Shown: positions 39,758 to 48,345, counted from the first letter of the stretch. The stretch: 64,000 nt of DNA from Streptomyces sp. TS71-3 (GCF_018327685.1 NZ_BNEL01000001.1:4588001-4652000); one strand, 5' to 3'. Translations and numbers: made by a program. Notes: generated from the letters alone by a model not told the origin.

Positions 39758-41205
39758 GCCCGACACCCCCCACAGCCGGCCTCGCGCCCCACACCTCACA
39801 CGACACCGCCGAGGCCGCGTCCGGCACCGAGCCGGACGATGCAGAGGCCGCGTCCGGCGCCCCCGCCGACACCGCCCCCCGCGACCTGGTCGGCGTCGGC
39901 ATCGGCCCGTTCAACCTCTCCCTCGCGGCGCTCGCCCAGCCGCTGGACGCCCTGGACGCCGTCTTCTACGACCAGCAGCAGGCCTTCCAGTGGCATCCCG
40001 GGCTCCTCATCGACGGCGCCACCCTCCAGGTGCCGTTCCTGGCCGACCTGGTGACCCTCGCCGACCCCGCGAGCCCCTGGTCCTTCCTCGCCTACCTGCG
40101 CAGCATCGACCGGCTCTTCCCGTTCTACTTCGCCGAGCGCTTCCACATCCGCCGCGCGGAGTACGACGCGTACTGCCGCTGGGTCAGCGAGAACCTCCCC
40201 GGACTGCACTTCGGCCACCGCGTCGACGGCATCCACTGGGACGCCGAACGGAGCCTGTTCCAGGTCGACTTCACCCGGCTCGGCCCGGGCGGCCACACGC
40301 AGGACTCCGGCCGCACCTACGCCAAGAACGTCGCCCTGGGCATCGGCACGGCACCCGAGGTACCCGAGCCGCTGAAGCCGCTGGTGGAGGCCCGGGGCGT
40401 GCCGGTGATCCACTCCTCCGACTACCTGCGGCACCGCGAGGGCATCCTCGCCGCCGCGCACGTCACCGTCATCGGCTCCGGCCAGTCCGGCGCCGAGGTC
40501 TTCCTCGACCTGCTGCGGAACCGCCCCGCCGGGCGCGAGGGGCTGCACTGGCTGGCGCGCACCGAGGCCTTCGCGCCCATGGAGTACTCGAAGCTGGGCC
40601 TGGAGCACTTCACCCCCGACTACACCCGCTACTTCCACGCCCTGCCGGAGCCGGTGCGCGACGGCCTGGTGCCGCGCCAGTGGCAGCTCCACAAGGCCAT
40701 CGACGCCGACACCATCGCCGCCATCCATGACGAGCTCTACCAGCGGACGTTGCACGGCGGCTGGCCCGACGCGGTGCTCACCCCCGGCGTGCTGGTGCGC
40801 ACGGCGGGCCGGGTGGCCCTCGGCCAGGTCGAGCTGCACCTGGAGCACGTCCACCAGGGCAGCCGCTCCCGACTCACCACCGAGGCGGTCGTCCTGGCCA
40901 CCGGCTACCGCGAACGGCCCCTGGAGGGACTGCTCGCGGACATCACCGCCCTGATACGGCGGGACTCCGCGGGCCGCCCGCTGGTCGACGAGCAGCACCG
41001 CCTGGTCCTCGACCCGTCGATCGGCGGCGCCGGCCGGCACATCTACGTGCAGAACGCGGAACGCCACAGCCACGGCGTGGGCACCCCGGACCTCGGCCTC
41101 GCGGCCTGGCGCAGCGCGACGATCCTCAACACCCTCACGGCCAAGGAGGCTTACCCGCTCCCGGAACGCACGGCGTTCACCACGTTCGGCCTGCCGGCCA
41201 CATAA
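39754..41205 (+). CDS. Flavin-dependent lysine/ornithine N-monooxygenase (IucD/SidA/DesB-like)
   Basis: A 483-residue class B flavin N-hydroxylase. After about 45 low-complexity residues come the FAD motif LVGVGIGPFNLSLAALA near 48-64, the FQWHPGLLIDGATLQVPFLADLVT segment typical of lysine N6-hydroxylases, the NADPH motif VTVIGSGQSGAEVFLDLL near 237-254, and the family VVLATGYRERP. It would hydroxylate a terminal amino group of lysine, cadaverine or a related diamine, the first step to a hydroxamate. It is translationally coupled to the decarboxylase. Which compound is made is not evident. Confidence 0.85.
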   Translation: MSPTPPTAGLAPHTSHDTAEAASGTEPDDAEAASGAPADTAPRDLVGVGIGPFNLSLAALAQPLDALDAVFYDQQQAFQWHPGLLIDGATLQVPFLADLVTLADPASPWSFLAYLRSIDRLFPFYFAERFHIRRAEYDAYCRWVSENLPGLHFGHRVDGIHWDAERSLFQVDFTRLGPGGHTQDSGRTYAKNVALGIGTAPEVPEPLKPLVEARGVPVIHSSDYLRHREGILAAAHVTVIGSGQSGAEVFLDLLRNRPAGREGLHWLARTEAFAPMEYSKLGLEHFTPDYTRYFHALPEPVRDGLVPRQWQLHKAIDADTIAAIHDELYQRTLHGGWPDAVLTPGVLVRTAGRVALGQVELHLEHVHQGSRSRLTTEAVVLATGYRERPLEGLLADITALIRRDSAGRPLVDEQHRLVLDPSIGGAGRHIYVQNAERHSHGVGTPDLGLAAWRSATILNTLTAKEAYPLPERTAFTTFGLPAT

Positions 41206-41257
41206 GCGCATGCCCCTGCCGGGGCGAGCAGGCCGTCGGGGTGCCCCGGCCCACCCC

Positions 41258-41460
41258 AGGGGGCGCGGGGAACTGCGCGACCAGCCACGACGACACCGTC
41301 AGATCGCCACTGTCCTGAGGAGTCTGGTTCTGTCGTGTCCGACCCACCGTCCCCCACTGCCCTGAAGGGGCGCGGGGAACTGCGCGACCAGCCACGACGA
41401 CACCGTCAGATCGCCACCGTCCGAAGGGGCTGGTTCTGTCGTGCCCGACCCACCGCCCCA
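41258..41460. repeat. Tandem pair of dispersed-repeat units (about 108 bp)
   Basis: Two units start at 41258 and 41366. Each opens with AGGGGCGCGGGGAACTGCG, then has CGACCAGCCACGACGACACC and GTCAGATCGCCAC, and ends in GGTTCTGTCGTG and CCGACCCACCG. They are nearly identical over their length, so the duplication is young. They fill the gap between the N-hydroxylase and the 5'-nucleotidase. Confidence 0.8.
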
Positions 41461-41469
41461 ACTACGAGC

Positions 41470-41485
41470 CGGGGCGCAGGCCCCG
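41470..41485 (-). terminator. Hairpin after the 5'-nucleotidase gene
   Basis: CGGGGC (41470-41475) and GCCCCG (41480-41485) with a 4-nt loop lie 8 nt beyond the minus-strand stop at 41494. Confidence 0.5.
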
Positions 41486-41493
41486 CATCGGAC

Positions 41494-43347
41494 TCACCGG
41501 ACTGAGGAAGCGGCCCCGCCGAACACCGGCACCCCGGCCCGGGTCAGCCCCCACCCCACCGGGGCGAACGATCCCGGATCGATCGCCCCCTGCTTCTGCA
41601 CCCACGCGACGATCGTGTCCCGGATCTCCTCCGAACTGGACCAGACCCGCTCCGCCCCCGGCAGGTGCGGGTAGTTGCCCCCACCACCCGCCCGGTAGTT
41701 GTTCACCGCGAACACGAACCGCGCGGAGTCGTCCAGCGGCTCGCCCCGAAACCGCAGATCCGTGATCCGGGAACCGGCAGGCCGCGCGATGTCGATCCGG
41801 TAGGTCAGGCCGGACACCACGTCGTAGTTGTAGTCCGGGGTGTCCTCCGCGTTGGTGAGCCTCGCCGGATCCACCGGCGCGCCCGGCGCGGTCCGTACGT
41901 AGTACTTCGCCGAGTACTCCAGGTAGTCCCGCACCTGTGCACCCGTGACCAGCCGGGCCTCCAGGGTGTTGTCGAACGGGTAGAGCCCGGCGGCGTCCCT
42001 GATCGTGATGTCACCGGCCGCGATCCGAACCGCCCGGGAGAAGCACGAGGCCTGTGACAGCACCGGCAGGTCCGCGTACGCACCGCCGGCCAGCGCCGCC
42101 CGCACGGTCTCGGTCTGCACCTGGTTGATCAGGGCGATCAGCGGCACGTCCTTGTAGGGCCCCTCCGCGGTGTCCGTCGCCGTCTTCGAGGTGCCGACGA
42201 CCTGGTTGACGTACGCGACGACCTTCTTGTGCTCCTCGGCCAGCAGACCCGTGACCGCCGGGTCCTCGGCGGCCGTGTTGGAGTTCAGGACCCCCGCGCC
42301 CACCCGCTCCACCACCCACTGCCCCCGCGACCACACCAGGTCGAAGTCGAACAGGGTCAGCCGCTGCCCCCACTTGAGCGGCTCGGAGAGCACGACCTGC
42401 CGCCCCGTCTCCTCGTTGGCGACCCGCCGCTCCGGGATCTCCACATGCGCGTGGCCCACCAGGATCGCGTCGATGCCCGGCACCCGCTCCGCGATCCGAG
42501 CCGCGACGTTCTCGTCGTACGGGAGCTGGCCGCCGTACGACGGGCCGCCGTCCGCACCCGAGTGCGCCGCGACGACCACCACGTCCGCGCCCATCGACCG
42601 CAGCCTCGGCACCCAGTGGGCGGCCTGCTCCACCAGGCCGGGGAAGGTCATCCGCCCCGAGACGTTCTGCTTGTCCCAGACGGCGATACCGGGATTGGTG
42701 AGCCCCAGGACCGCGACCCGCACGTCGGGGCCGCCAGGAGTGCCCAGCCGTCTGAGGACATAGGGGCGGAATGCGGGCCGCCCCGTTCCGGCGTCCAGGG
42801 CGTTCGCGGCCAGCAGCGGGAAGTCGCACTGCTCCTCGAACTTCCGCAGCAGCGGAATACCGTAATTGAACTCGTGATTGCCGAGGGCCGCGGCGTCATA
42901 TCCCATGGCGTTCATGGCCCGCGCCATCGGATGCACCGGACCCGCATCCGCGGTGATCGGATCGACCCTGGCGTAGTAGTACGAGAGCTGGGTGCCCTGA
43001 ATGGTGTCGCCGGCGTCGATCAGCAGGGTGTTCCCGGGGCCCTTCTCCTCGCGGACGCCGGACACCAGCGTGGACACCTTCGCGAGGCCGACGTCATTGT
43101 GGGCGTCGTCGTCGAATTCCCGGTCGGTGAAATAGTCCCAGTTGAAGACATTCCCGTGCAGATCCGTGGTGCCCATGACGGTGAACGAGTAGCGCCGCGG
43201 TTCCCGGCCTCCGAGCCGCCCGGTGCCCGGTTCAGGGTCGGCGTCCGCTCCGGCGGCCGCCCCGGGCGCGGCGGTGCCGCCCGCCACGGCCATGCCCGCT
43301 CCCGTGACGGCGGACCGCCCCGGGAAGGTCCCTCTGCCGTGCGGCAT
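41494..43347 (-). CDS. Secreted 5'-nucleotidase / 2',3'-cyclic phosphodiesterase
   Basis: A 617-residue protein from ATG 43347. The N-terminal about 40 residues have an Arg then a hydrophobic Ala/Gly/Val stretch (GAGMAVAGGTAAPGAAAGA), which fits export. The metallophosphatase domain shows VMGTTDLHGNVFNWDYF near 54-70, LLIDAGDTIQGTQLSYY, ALGNHEFNYG, VVAAHSGADGG and VGHAHVEIP, the complete di-metal site. The C-terminal 5'-nucleotidase domain (about 380-600) contains VLSQASCFSRAVRIAAGDITIRD, PFDNTL and NNYRAGGGGNYP for nucleoside binding. It probably scavenges phosphate and nucleosides outside the cell. It is divergent from the sulfotransferase. Confidence 0.9.
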   Translation of the reverse strand: MPHGRGTFPGRSAVTGAGMAVAGGTAAPGAAAGADADPEPGTGRLGGREPRRYSFTVMGTTDLHGNVFNWDYFTDREFDDDAHNDVGLAKVSTLVSGVREEKGPGNTLLIDAGDTIQGTQLSYYYARVDPITADAGPVHPMARAMNAMGYDAAALGNHEFNYGIPLLRKFEEQCDFPLLAANALDAGTGRPAFRPYVLRRLGTPGGPDVRVAVLGLTNPGIAVWDKQNVSGRMTFPGLVEQAAHWVPRLRSMGADVVVVAAHSGADGGPSYGGQLPYDENVAARIAERVPGIDAILVGHAHVEIPERRVANEETGRQVVLSEPLKWGQRLTLFDFDLVWSRGQWVVERVGAGVLNSNTAAEDPAVTGLLAEEHKKVVAYVNQVVGTSKTATDTAEGPYKDVPLIALINQVQTETVRAALAGGAYADLPVLSQASCFSRAVRIAAGDITIRDAAGLYPFDNTLEARLVTGAQVRDYLEYSAKYYVRTAPGAPVDPARLTNAEDTPDYNYDVVSGLTYRIDIARPAGSRITDLRFRGEPLDDSARFVFAVNNYRAGGGGNYPHLPGAERVWSSSEEIRDTIVAWVQKQGAIDPGSFAPVGWGLTRAGVPVFGGAASSVR

Positions 43348-43780
43348 CCCGTCTCCTCGTCGTGAGCCGTGTCGTCGTGCACGACCACACTGACAACACA
43401 CCTGGATTCTGGCGCACCCGCCCCCGGGTCGCACTCTCGCCGTGTCTCGATTCGATCGGTTCACATGGATATATATGGGATGAATGCCGCAAAGGGGACT
43501 TGGTGCAGGTCAAGGGTTCCCCGGTTCGGCACAACGTTCGGTCAGAATCCCATAAAGAATTAAGGAACAAGCAAAGCCGCAGGTCAGAAGGTATATGTGA
43601 CCGCGTCTCGGGGGCGTTGGTTGCCTGTTGGACACCTCTTGTTCGCCTGTTGCCCCTGGTATGGCCGATGTGGGGGGAGGCCACCACCGGCCAGGCGGTC
43701 CGGGCGCGGCGCTCGGGACGCGGCGCTCCGGACACGACCGCCGGCACAGCACGGCAGTACGTGACGGAAGGAGCGCCAGC
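43348..43780. promoter_or_regulatory. Low-G+C divergent promoter region
   Basis: This 430-nt gap between the 5'-nucleotidase and the sulfotransferase drops to about half G+C at 43440-43600, with CATGGATATATATGGGATGA at 43464-43483 and CATAAAGAATTAAGGAACAA at 43551-43570. Such a dip usually marks divergent promoters and possible nucleoid-protein binding. No gene or clear operator is visible. Confidence 0.45.
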
Positions 43781-44716
43781 GTGCGACAGACTCGGATGTC
43801 GAACCTCCGAAAGGGGCTCAAGCGGCGGGGTAGACTGATGGCCCAGGCGGTGAGCCCACCACGGCGGAGTCCGGCGTCGCGCTCGCCGCGTTCGACCAAG
43901 TTCTCCGGGCCCTCCGGCTCGTCCGGGTCCCACGCGGACGGCGTGGACGGCGCACTGGACCGGGCGGTCGGGTACGTCGCCCCGCCCGCCCCCCGGCTGG
44001 TCGACTCGCCGGTCTTCGTGCTCTCCTCCGTGCGCTCCGGCTCCACCCTGCTGAGGGTCCTGCTGAACAGCCACTCCCAGATCCGCGCCCCGCACGAGAT
44101 GCACCTGCGCACCCTCCACGTCCACCTGGCCCGCGAGTTCACCGCGCAGGCCATGAAGGAGCTGGCGCTCGACAAGGAGGAGCTGGAGCACGTCCTGTGG
44201 GACCGGCTGCTCCACCTGGAGCTGAAGCGCAGCGGCAAGGACGTCATCGTCGACAAGACGCCCCCGAACACCCTGATGTGGCCGCGCCTGAGTCGATGTT
44301 GGCCGAACGCCCGCTACATCATCCTGCTGCGCCATCCGGCCGCCGTCGTCACCTCGCTGGCCAGCCGCCGCACCGACCCCGACCTCACCGAGATCGAGGC
44401 GGAGGTGCTGAACTACAGCGAGAAGCTGGAGGAGGCGCGCACGCACCTGCGGGCCCATGTGGTCACCTACGAGCAGCTCACCGCCGAGCCCGAGAAGGTC
44501 ACCCGGGGCCTCTGCGACCACCTCGGCGTCCCCTGGGAGAGCGGCATGCTCGACTACGGCAGCCATGACCACGGCGACTTCCAGCCCCAGCTGGGGGACT
44601 GGAGCAGCGCGATCAAGTCGGGCCGCATCCAGAGCGCCCGCGGTGCCGACCCGGACGTCCGGCTGCCGGGCCGGCTGGGGGAGCTCGCGGACGAGTGGGG
44701 CTACCGGACGGACTGA
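43781..44716 (+). CDS. Sulfotransferase family protein
   Basis: A 311-residue protein starting at GTG 43781, chosen because GGAAGGAG lies 7 nt upstream. After an about 75-residue basic, Ser-rich N-terminus, the PAPS-binding 5' phosphosulfate loop is visible as VFVLSSVRSGSTLLRVLLNSH near 77-97 and the 3' phosphate site as YIILLRHPAAVVTSLASRR near 177-195. A conserved VTYEQLTAEPEKVTRGLCDHLGVPWE motif follows. It fits the Sulfotransfer_1/3 family acting on small molecules or carbohydrates; the acceptor is unknown. It stands alone, divergent from the 5'-nucleotidase, which could recycle the product PAP only if it acts inside the cell. Confidence 0.85.
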   Translation: MRQTRMSNLRKGLKRRGRLMAQAVSPPRRSPASRSPRSTKFSGPSGSSGSHADGVDGALDRAVGYVAPPAPRLVDSPVFVLSSVRSGSTLLRVLLNSHSQIRAPHEMHLRTLHVHLAREFTAQAMKELALDKEELEHVLWDRLLHLELKRSGKDVIVDKTPPNTLMWPRLSRCWPNARYIILLRHPAAVVTSLASRRTDPDLTEIEAEVLNYSEKLEEARTHLRAHVVTYEQLTAEPEKVTRGLCDHLGVPWESGMLDYGSHDHGDFQPQLGDWSSAIKSGRIQSARGADPDVRLPGRLGELADEWGYRTD

Positions 44717-44902
44717 GCCCGGCTGAGCCGGGTTGAGGGCGCTCGGGCGCACGGCGGGGGAGCAAGGGAGCGTCCGGCGGGTGGGGCGTGCCGACGGCGC
44801 CGGTGGAGGCTGCGCGAGGCGGGGGCGGGGCGTGTCGACGGCGCCGGCGGAGGTTCCGCAAGGCGGGGGCGGGGTGTGCCGTCCGGTGCGACAGTGGTCG
44901 GC

Positions 44903-45634
44903 ATGACCACGCACCCGCCCGCCGGCGGCGCCGAGCCGTCCGCGCCCGTGCCCTACGGCACCCCCGAAGCCCCCCGCGTCGCGGTCCGCGGCGAGGCGCA
45001 CCTGGAGCGTGATCCGGAGATCGCCCGGATCGACATCACCGTCGGTGCCCGCGGCTCCAGCAGGCGCGCCGCCCTCGACGACCTCACCGGCCGGAACGCG
45101 GCCGTCCTCGACCTGGTCGGGGAGTACGGGGATGCCGTGGAGCGGCTGGAGACGGGCGCCTTCTCCATCAGCCCCGAGCTCTCACGGCACGGCCGCGGCG
45201 AACGGGTCCGCGCCTACCACGGCCGGGTCCGCATCGGTGCCGAGCTGGCCGACTTCACCGCGCTCGGCGAGCTCGTCAGCCGCCTCGCCGACCAGGACCT
45301 CACCCAGGTCGACGGCCCCTGGTGGGCGCTGCGCCCCGACTCGCCCGTGCACCGCGAGGTCCGCCAGCAGGCGGTGCGTGAGGCGGTGCAGCGCGCCCGC
45401 GAGTACGCCCAGGCGCTGGGTACGGAACTCGCCGCGCTGGTGGAGATAGCGGACATCGGCGCCGAGCAGCCGATAGCCCCCGGTGCCCCCGCCGGCATGC
45501 ACAGGCGGATGCCCACCTCGTCGTTCGCCGGTGCCCCCGGAGGGGAGGCCGCCCCGCTCGACCTCCAACCGCAACGCCAGCACGTCCATGCTCAGGTCAA
45601 TGCTCGCTTCACTATGATTGCGCCGCATTTGTGA
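44903..45634 (+). CDS. SIMPL (DUF541) domain protein
   Basis: A 243-residue protein with the SIMPL pattern: VAVRGEAHLERDPEIARIDITVGARG near 30-55, a central AFSISPELSRHGRGERVRAYHGRVRI, and QQAVREAVQRAREYAQALGTELAALVEIAD near 160-189, ending in VHAQVNARFTMI. SIMPL proteins are often periplasmic in proteobacteria; here no signal peptide is seen, so it may be cytoplasmic. Function is unknown. Start ATG 44903. It precedes the pyk promoter region. Confidence 0.82.
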   Translation: MTTHPPAGGAEPSAPVPYGTPEAPRVAVRGEAHLERDPEIARIDITVGARGSSRRAALDDLTGRNAAVLDLVGEYGDAVERLETGAFSISPELSRHGRGERVRAYHGRVRIGAELADFTALGELVSRLADQDLTQVDGPWWALRPDSPVHREVRQQAVREAVQRAREYAQALGTELAALVEIADIGAEQPIAPGAPAGMHRRMPTSSFAGAPGGEAAPLDLQPQRQHVHAQVNARFTMIAPHL

Positions 45635-45798
45635 CTTGTGATGTCGCGAGTGACGACCGTGTTATATCGCCGCTATTATCGCTCATCAGAGCGACCAGTC
45701 GCACAATTCAACAGTTGTCAATAACCCTTCATGCAACGGTTGTTGAGTGGTCACGTGCGGCCAATTCTCTACCCGCCGGTAAGGCCTACTCTCGAAGC
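45635..45798 (+). promoter_or_regulatory. AT-rich pyk promoter region
   Basis: Low-G+C sequence with TTATATCGCCGCTATTATCG at 45662-45681 and the inverted words CAACAGTTGTC near 45710. A -10-like TACTCT at 45787-45792 sits 6 nt before the ATG at 45799, and there is no Shine-Dalgarno, so a leaderless pyk mRNA is likely. A second TTGAGT-n16-TTCTCT pair (45743-45770) is another candidate. Confidence 0.45.
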
Positions 45799-47235
45799 AT
45801 GCGTCGAGCAAAGATCGTCTGTACTTTGGGCCCCGCCACCGATTCGTACGACCAGATCAAGGCACTGGTCGACGCCGGAATGGACGTAGCCCGCCTCAAT
45901 CTCAGCCACGGCAGTTACGCCGAGCACGAGGAGCGCTACCAGCGCGTGCGGAAGGCCTCCGACGAGATCGGGCGGAGCGTCGGAATCCTCGCCGACCTTC
46001 AGGGCCCGAAGATCCGGCTCGGCCACTTCACCGAGGGACCCGTACTTCTTGAACGCGGTGACACCTTCACCATCACGGTGGAGCAGGACTTCGAAGGCGA
46101 CCGCCAGTGCTGCGGCACCACCTACGAGGGCCTCGCGGCGGACGTCACCACGGGCGAGCGGATCCTCGTCGACGACGGGAAGGTCACCCTGGAGGTGACC
46201 GGCGTGGACGGCCCGCGCGTGCAGACCCTGGTGGTCGAGGGCGGCATGGTCTCCGACCACAAGGGCCTCAACCTCCCGGGCGTCGCCGTCTCCGTCCCCG
46301 CGCTCTCCGACAAGGACCAGGCCGACCTCCGCTGGGCGCTGCGCACCGGCGCCGACGTCGTGGCCCTGTCCTTCGTCCGCAGCGGGCAGGACATCGTGGA
46401 CGTGCACCGCATCATGGACGAGGAGGGCCGCCGGGTCCCCGTCATCGCCAAGCTGGAGAAGCCGCAGGCCGTCGAGAACCTCGACGAGATCGTGGCGGCC
46501 TTCGACGGCATCATGGTGGCCCGCGGCGACCTCGGCGTGGAGATGCCGCTGGAGCAGGTGCCGATCGTCCAGAAGCGCGCCGTGGCCCTGGCCAAGCGGA
46601 ACGCCAAGCCGGTGATCGTCGCCACCCAGATGCTGGAGTCGATGATCGACAACTCCCGGCCGACCCGCGCCGAGGCCTCCGACGTCGCCAACGCCGTGAT
46701 CGACGGCACCGACGCCGTGATGCTCTCCGGGGAGACCAGCGTCGGCAAGTACCCCGTCGAGACCGTCAGGACGATGGCGAAGATCGTCGAGGCGGCCGAG
46801 GAGGACATCCTCGCCAAGGGGCTGCCGCCGATCAACGAGCGGAGCAAGCCCCGCACCCAGGGCGGTGCGGTGGCCCGCGCGGCCGCCGACATCGGAGACT
46901 TCCTGGGCGCGAAGTTCCTGGTCGCCTTCACGCAGTCCGGCGACACCGTGCGGCGCCTGTCCCGCTACCGCTCGCCGATCCCGCTGCTCGCCTTCACCCC
47001 CGACCCGGCCACCCGGGCCCAGCTCAACCTCACCTGGGGCGTGGAGACCTTCCTCGGCCCGCACGTGAACTCCACCGACGCCATGGTGGAGCAGGTGGAC
47101 GACGAGCTGCTGAGGCTCGGGCGGTGCGCCAAGGGCGACATCGTGATCATCACGGCAGGCTCGCCGCCCGGGGTGTCCGGCACCACGAACCTGCTCCGGG
47201 TGCACCACATCGGCGAGGACGACTCACCGCGCTAG
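45799..47235 (+). CDS. pyk: Pyruvate kinase
   Basis: A 478-residue glycolytic enzyme making pyruvate and ATP from phosphoenolpyruvate and ADP. The start is ATG 45799 with MRRAKIVCTLGPATDSY, the usual N-terminus; the frame is open upstream but the region is promoter-like. Key segments are VARLNLSHGSYAEHEE near 29-44, FVRSGQDIVDVH, the catalytic IAKLEKPQAVENLDEI near 216-231, DGIMVARGDLGVEMPLEQVP, ATQMLESMI and the domain III VVARAAADIGDFLGAKFLVAFTQSG region. Length is normal. Confidence 0.96.
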   Translation: MRRAKIVCTLGPATDSYDQIKALVDAGMDVARLNLSHGSYAEHEERYQRVRKASDEIGRSVGILADLQGPKIRLGHFTEGPVLLERGDTFTITVEQDFEGDRQCCGTTYEGLAADVTTGERILVDDGKVTLEVTGVDGPRVQTLVVEGGMVSDHKGLNLPGVAVSVPALSDKDQADLRWALRTGADVVALSFVRSGQDIVDVHRIMDEEGRRVPVIAKLEKPQAVENLDEIVAAFDGIMVARGDLGVEMPLEQVPIVQKRAVALAKRNAKPVIVATQMLESMIDNSRPTRAEASDVANAVIDGTDAVMLSGETSVGKYPVETVRTMAKIVEAAEEDILAKGLPPINERSKPRTQGGAVARAAADIGDFLGAKFLVAFTQSGDTVRRLSRYRSPIPLLAFTPDPATRAQLNLTWGVETFLGPHVNSTDAMVEQVDDELLRLGRCAKGDIVIITAGSPPGVSGTTNLLRVHHIGEDDSPR

Positions 47236-47247
47236 CTCGGCAACGGC

Positions 47248-47330
47248 CCACCGCGGTGGACCGGGCGTCCCACCGGACGGCCACGGATCACCGCGGTGGA
47301 ACGGCCAGGGCCCATCGCGGTGACCGGAAA
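47248..47330 (+). repeat. ACCGCGGTGGA short repeats after pyk
   Basis: CCACCGCGGTGG (47248-47259, itself a 12-bp palindrome) is followed by TCACCGCGGTGGA near 47289-47301 and the variant CATCGCGGTGACC near 47313-47325. They lie in the gap after pyk and may form alternative hairpins; no clear terminator follows. Confidence 0.45.
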
Positions 47331-47513
47331 AGGCCATGGCGGTGGGCAGCGATTCGGCGCGGTGGACAGCAGGTGTGGCACACGTCACGGTCCGGCTCGG
47401 ATTTGTGGAGTCGGACCTTCCGGCAGGGCCGTCGCGTGTCATGGCCGACATGGAATCCCGGAATGATTCCGCGGGCCCCGGAACGGGCGGCGGATTTCCG
47501 GAGGAAAACGAAG

Positions 47514-47588
47514 TGCCCCAGGTGGGATTCGAACCCACACTGTCCGCTGTTTGAGAGCGGCCTCTCTGACCAGTTGGAGTACTGGGGC
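47514..47588 (-). tRNA. tRNA-Leu (anticodon CAA) with short variable loop
   Basis: A cloverleaf folds on the minus strand: acceptor stem GCCCCAG paired with CTGGGGC and discriminator A, D arm, anticodon stem CCGCT/AGCGG with loop CTCAAAC (anticodon CAA at 47553-47551), T stem GTGGG/CCCAC with loop TTCGAAT. CCA is not encoded. The anticodon reads leucine codon UUG, but the variable region is only five bases (ACAGT) where tRNA-Leu normally has a long arm. All stems are intact, so it does not look like a decayed gene. Confidence 0.9.
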
Positions 47589-47689
47589 CCTGGAAATCAA
47601 GAGGAATGCCCAACCCCCTCGCGCCACCACCATATCGTAGCTGGGTAGGCTCGTACGAGCAGGAACCTGCCCCGCACCGAGGAGTCCCC

Positions 47690-48343
47690 GTGACCGCCCC
47701 CGAGTCCCCTCAGCCTTCTGCCGACGATGGGAAGGAACACGTCCCACCGGCGACGACCCGCGTCGTCATCGCCGAGGACGAGGCATTGATCCGCCTCGAT
47801 CTCAAGGAGATGCTCGAGGAGGAGGGCTACTCCGTCGTCGGCGAGGCGGGAGACGGCGAGCGCGCCGTCGAGCTGGCCCGAGAGCACCGCCCCGACCTGG
47901 TCATCCTCGATGTGAAGATGCCGAAGCTGGACGGCATCTCGGCGGCCGAGCGGATCGCCGAGGAGTCGATCGCGCCGGTGCTGATGCTCACCGCGTTCTC
48001 CCAGCGCGACCTGGTCGAGCGGGCGCGGGACGCGGGCGCCATGGCGTATCTGGTGAAGCCGTTCAGCAAGAGCGACGTGGTCCCGGCCATCGAGATGGCG
48101 GTCTCCCGGTTCACCGAGCTGCGCGCCCTGGAGAAGGAGGTCGCCGACCTCACCCAGCGGCTGGAGACGAGGAAACTGGTGGACCGCGCGAAGTCCGTTC
48201 TCCAGACCGACTACGGGCTGAGCGAGCCGGCGGCGTTCCGGTGGATCCAGAAGACCTCGATGGATCGCCGGATGTCCATGCAGCAGGTGGCGGAAGCGGT
48301 CATCGAGGACGCCGAGGAGAAGAAGGCGGCCAAGGACAAGTAG
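47690..48343 (+). CDS. pdtaR: ANTAR-domain response regulator (PdtaR-like)
   Basis: A 217-residue regulator from GTG 47690, with GAGGAG a few bases upstream. The N-terminal receiver domain (about 25-145) has VVIAEDEALIRLDL, the phospho-acceptor D74 in LVILDVKMPKLDG, and the conserved Lys in AYLVKPFSKSD. A short coiled helix (ALEKEVADLTQRLETRK) leads to the C-terminal ANTAR domain with AKSVLQTDYGLSEPAAFRWIQ and the ending MQQVAEAVIE. ANTAR proteins bind paired hairpins in nascent RNA and act as antiterminators. It resembles M. tuberculosis Rv1626 (PdtaR). No sensor kinase is adjacent. Confidence 0.9.
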   Translation: MTAPESPQPSADDGKEHVPPATTRVVIAEDEALIRLDLKEMLEEEGYSVVGEAGDGERAVELAREHRPDLVILDVKMPKLDGISAAERIAEESIAPVLMLTAFSQRDLVERARDAGAMAYLVKPFSKSDVVPAIEMAVSRFTELRALEKEVADLTQRLETRKLVDRAKSVLQTDYGLSEPAAFRWIQKTSMDRRMSMQQVAEAVIEDAEEKKAAKDK

Positions 48344-48345
48344 CG

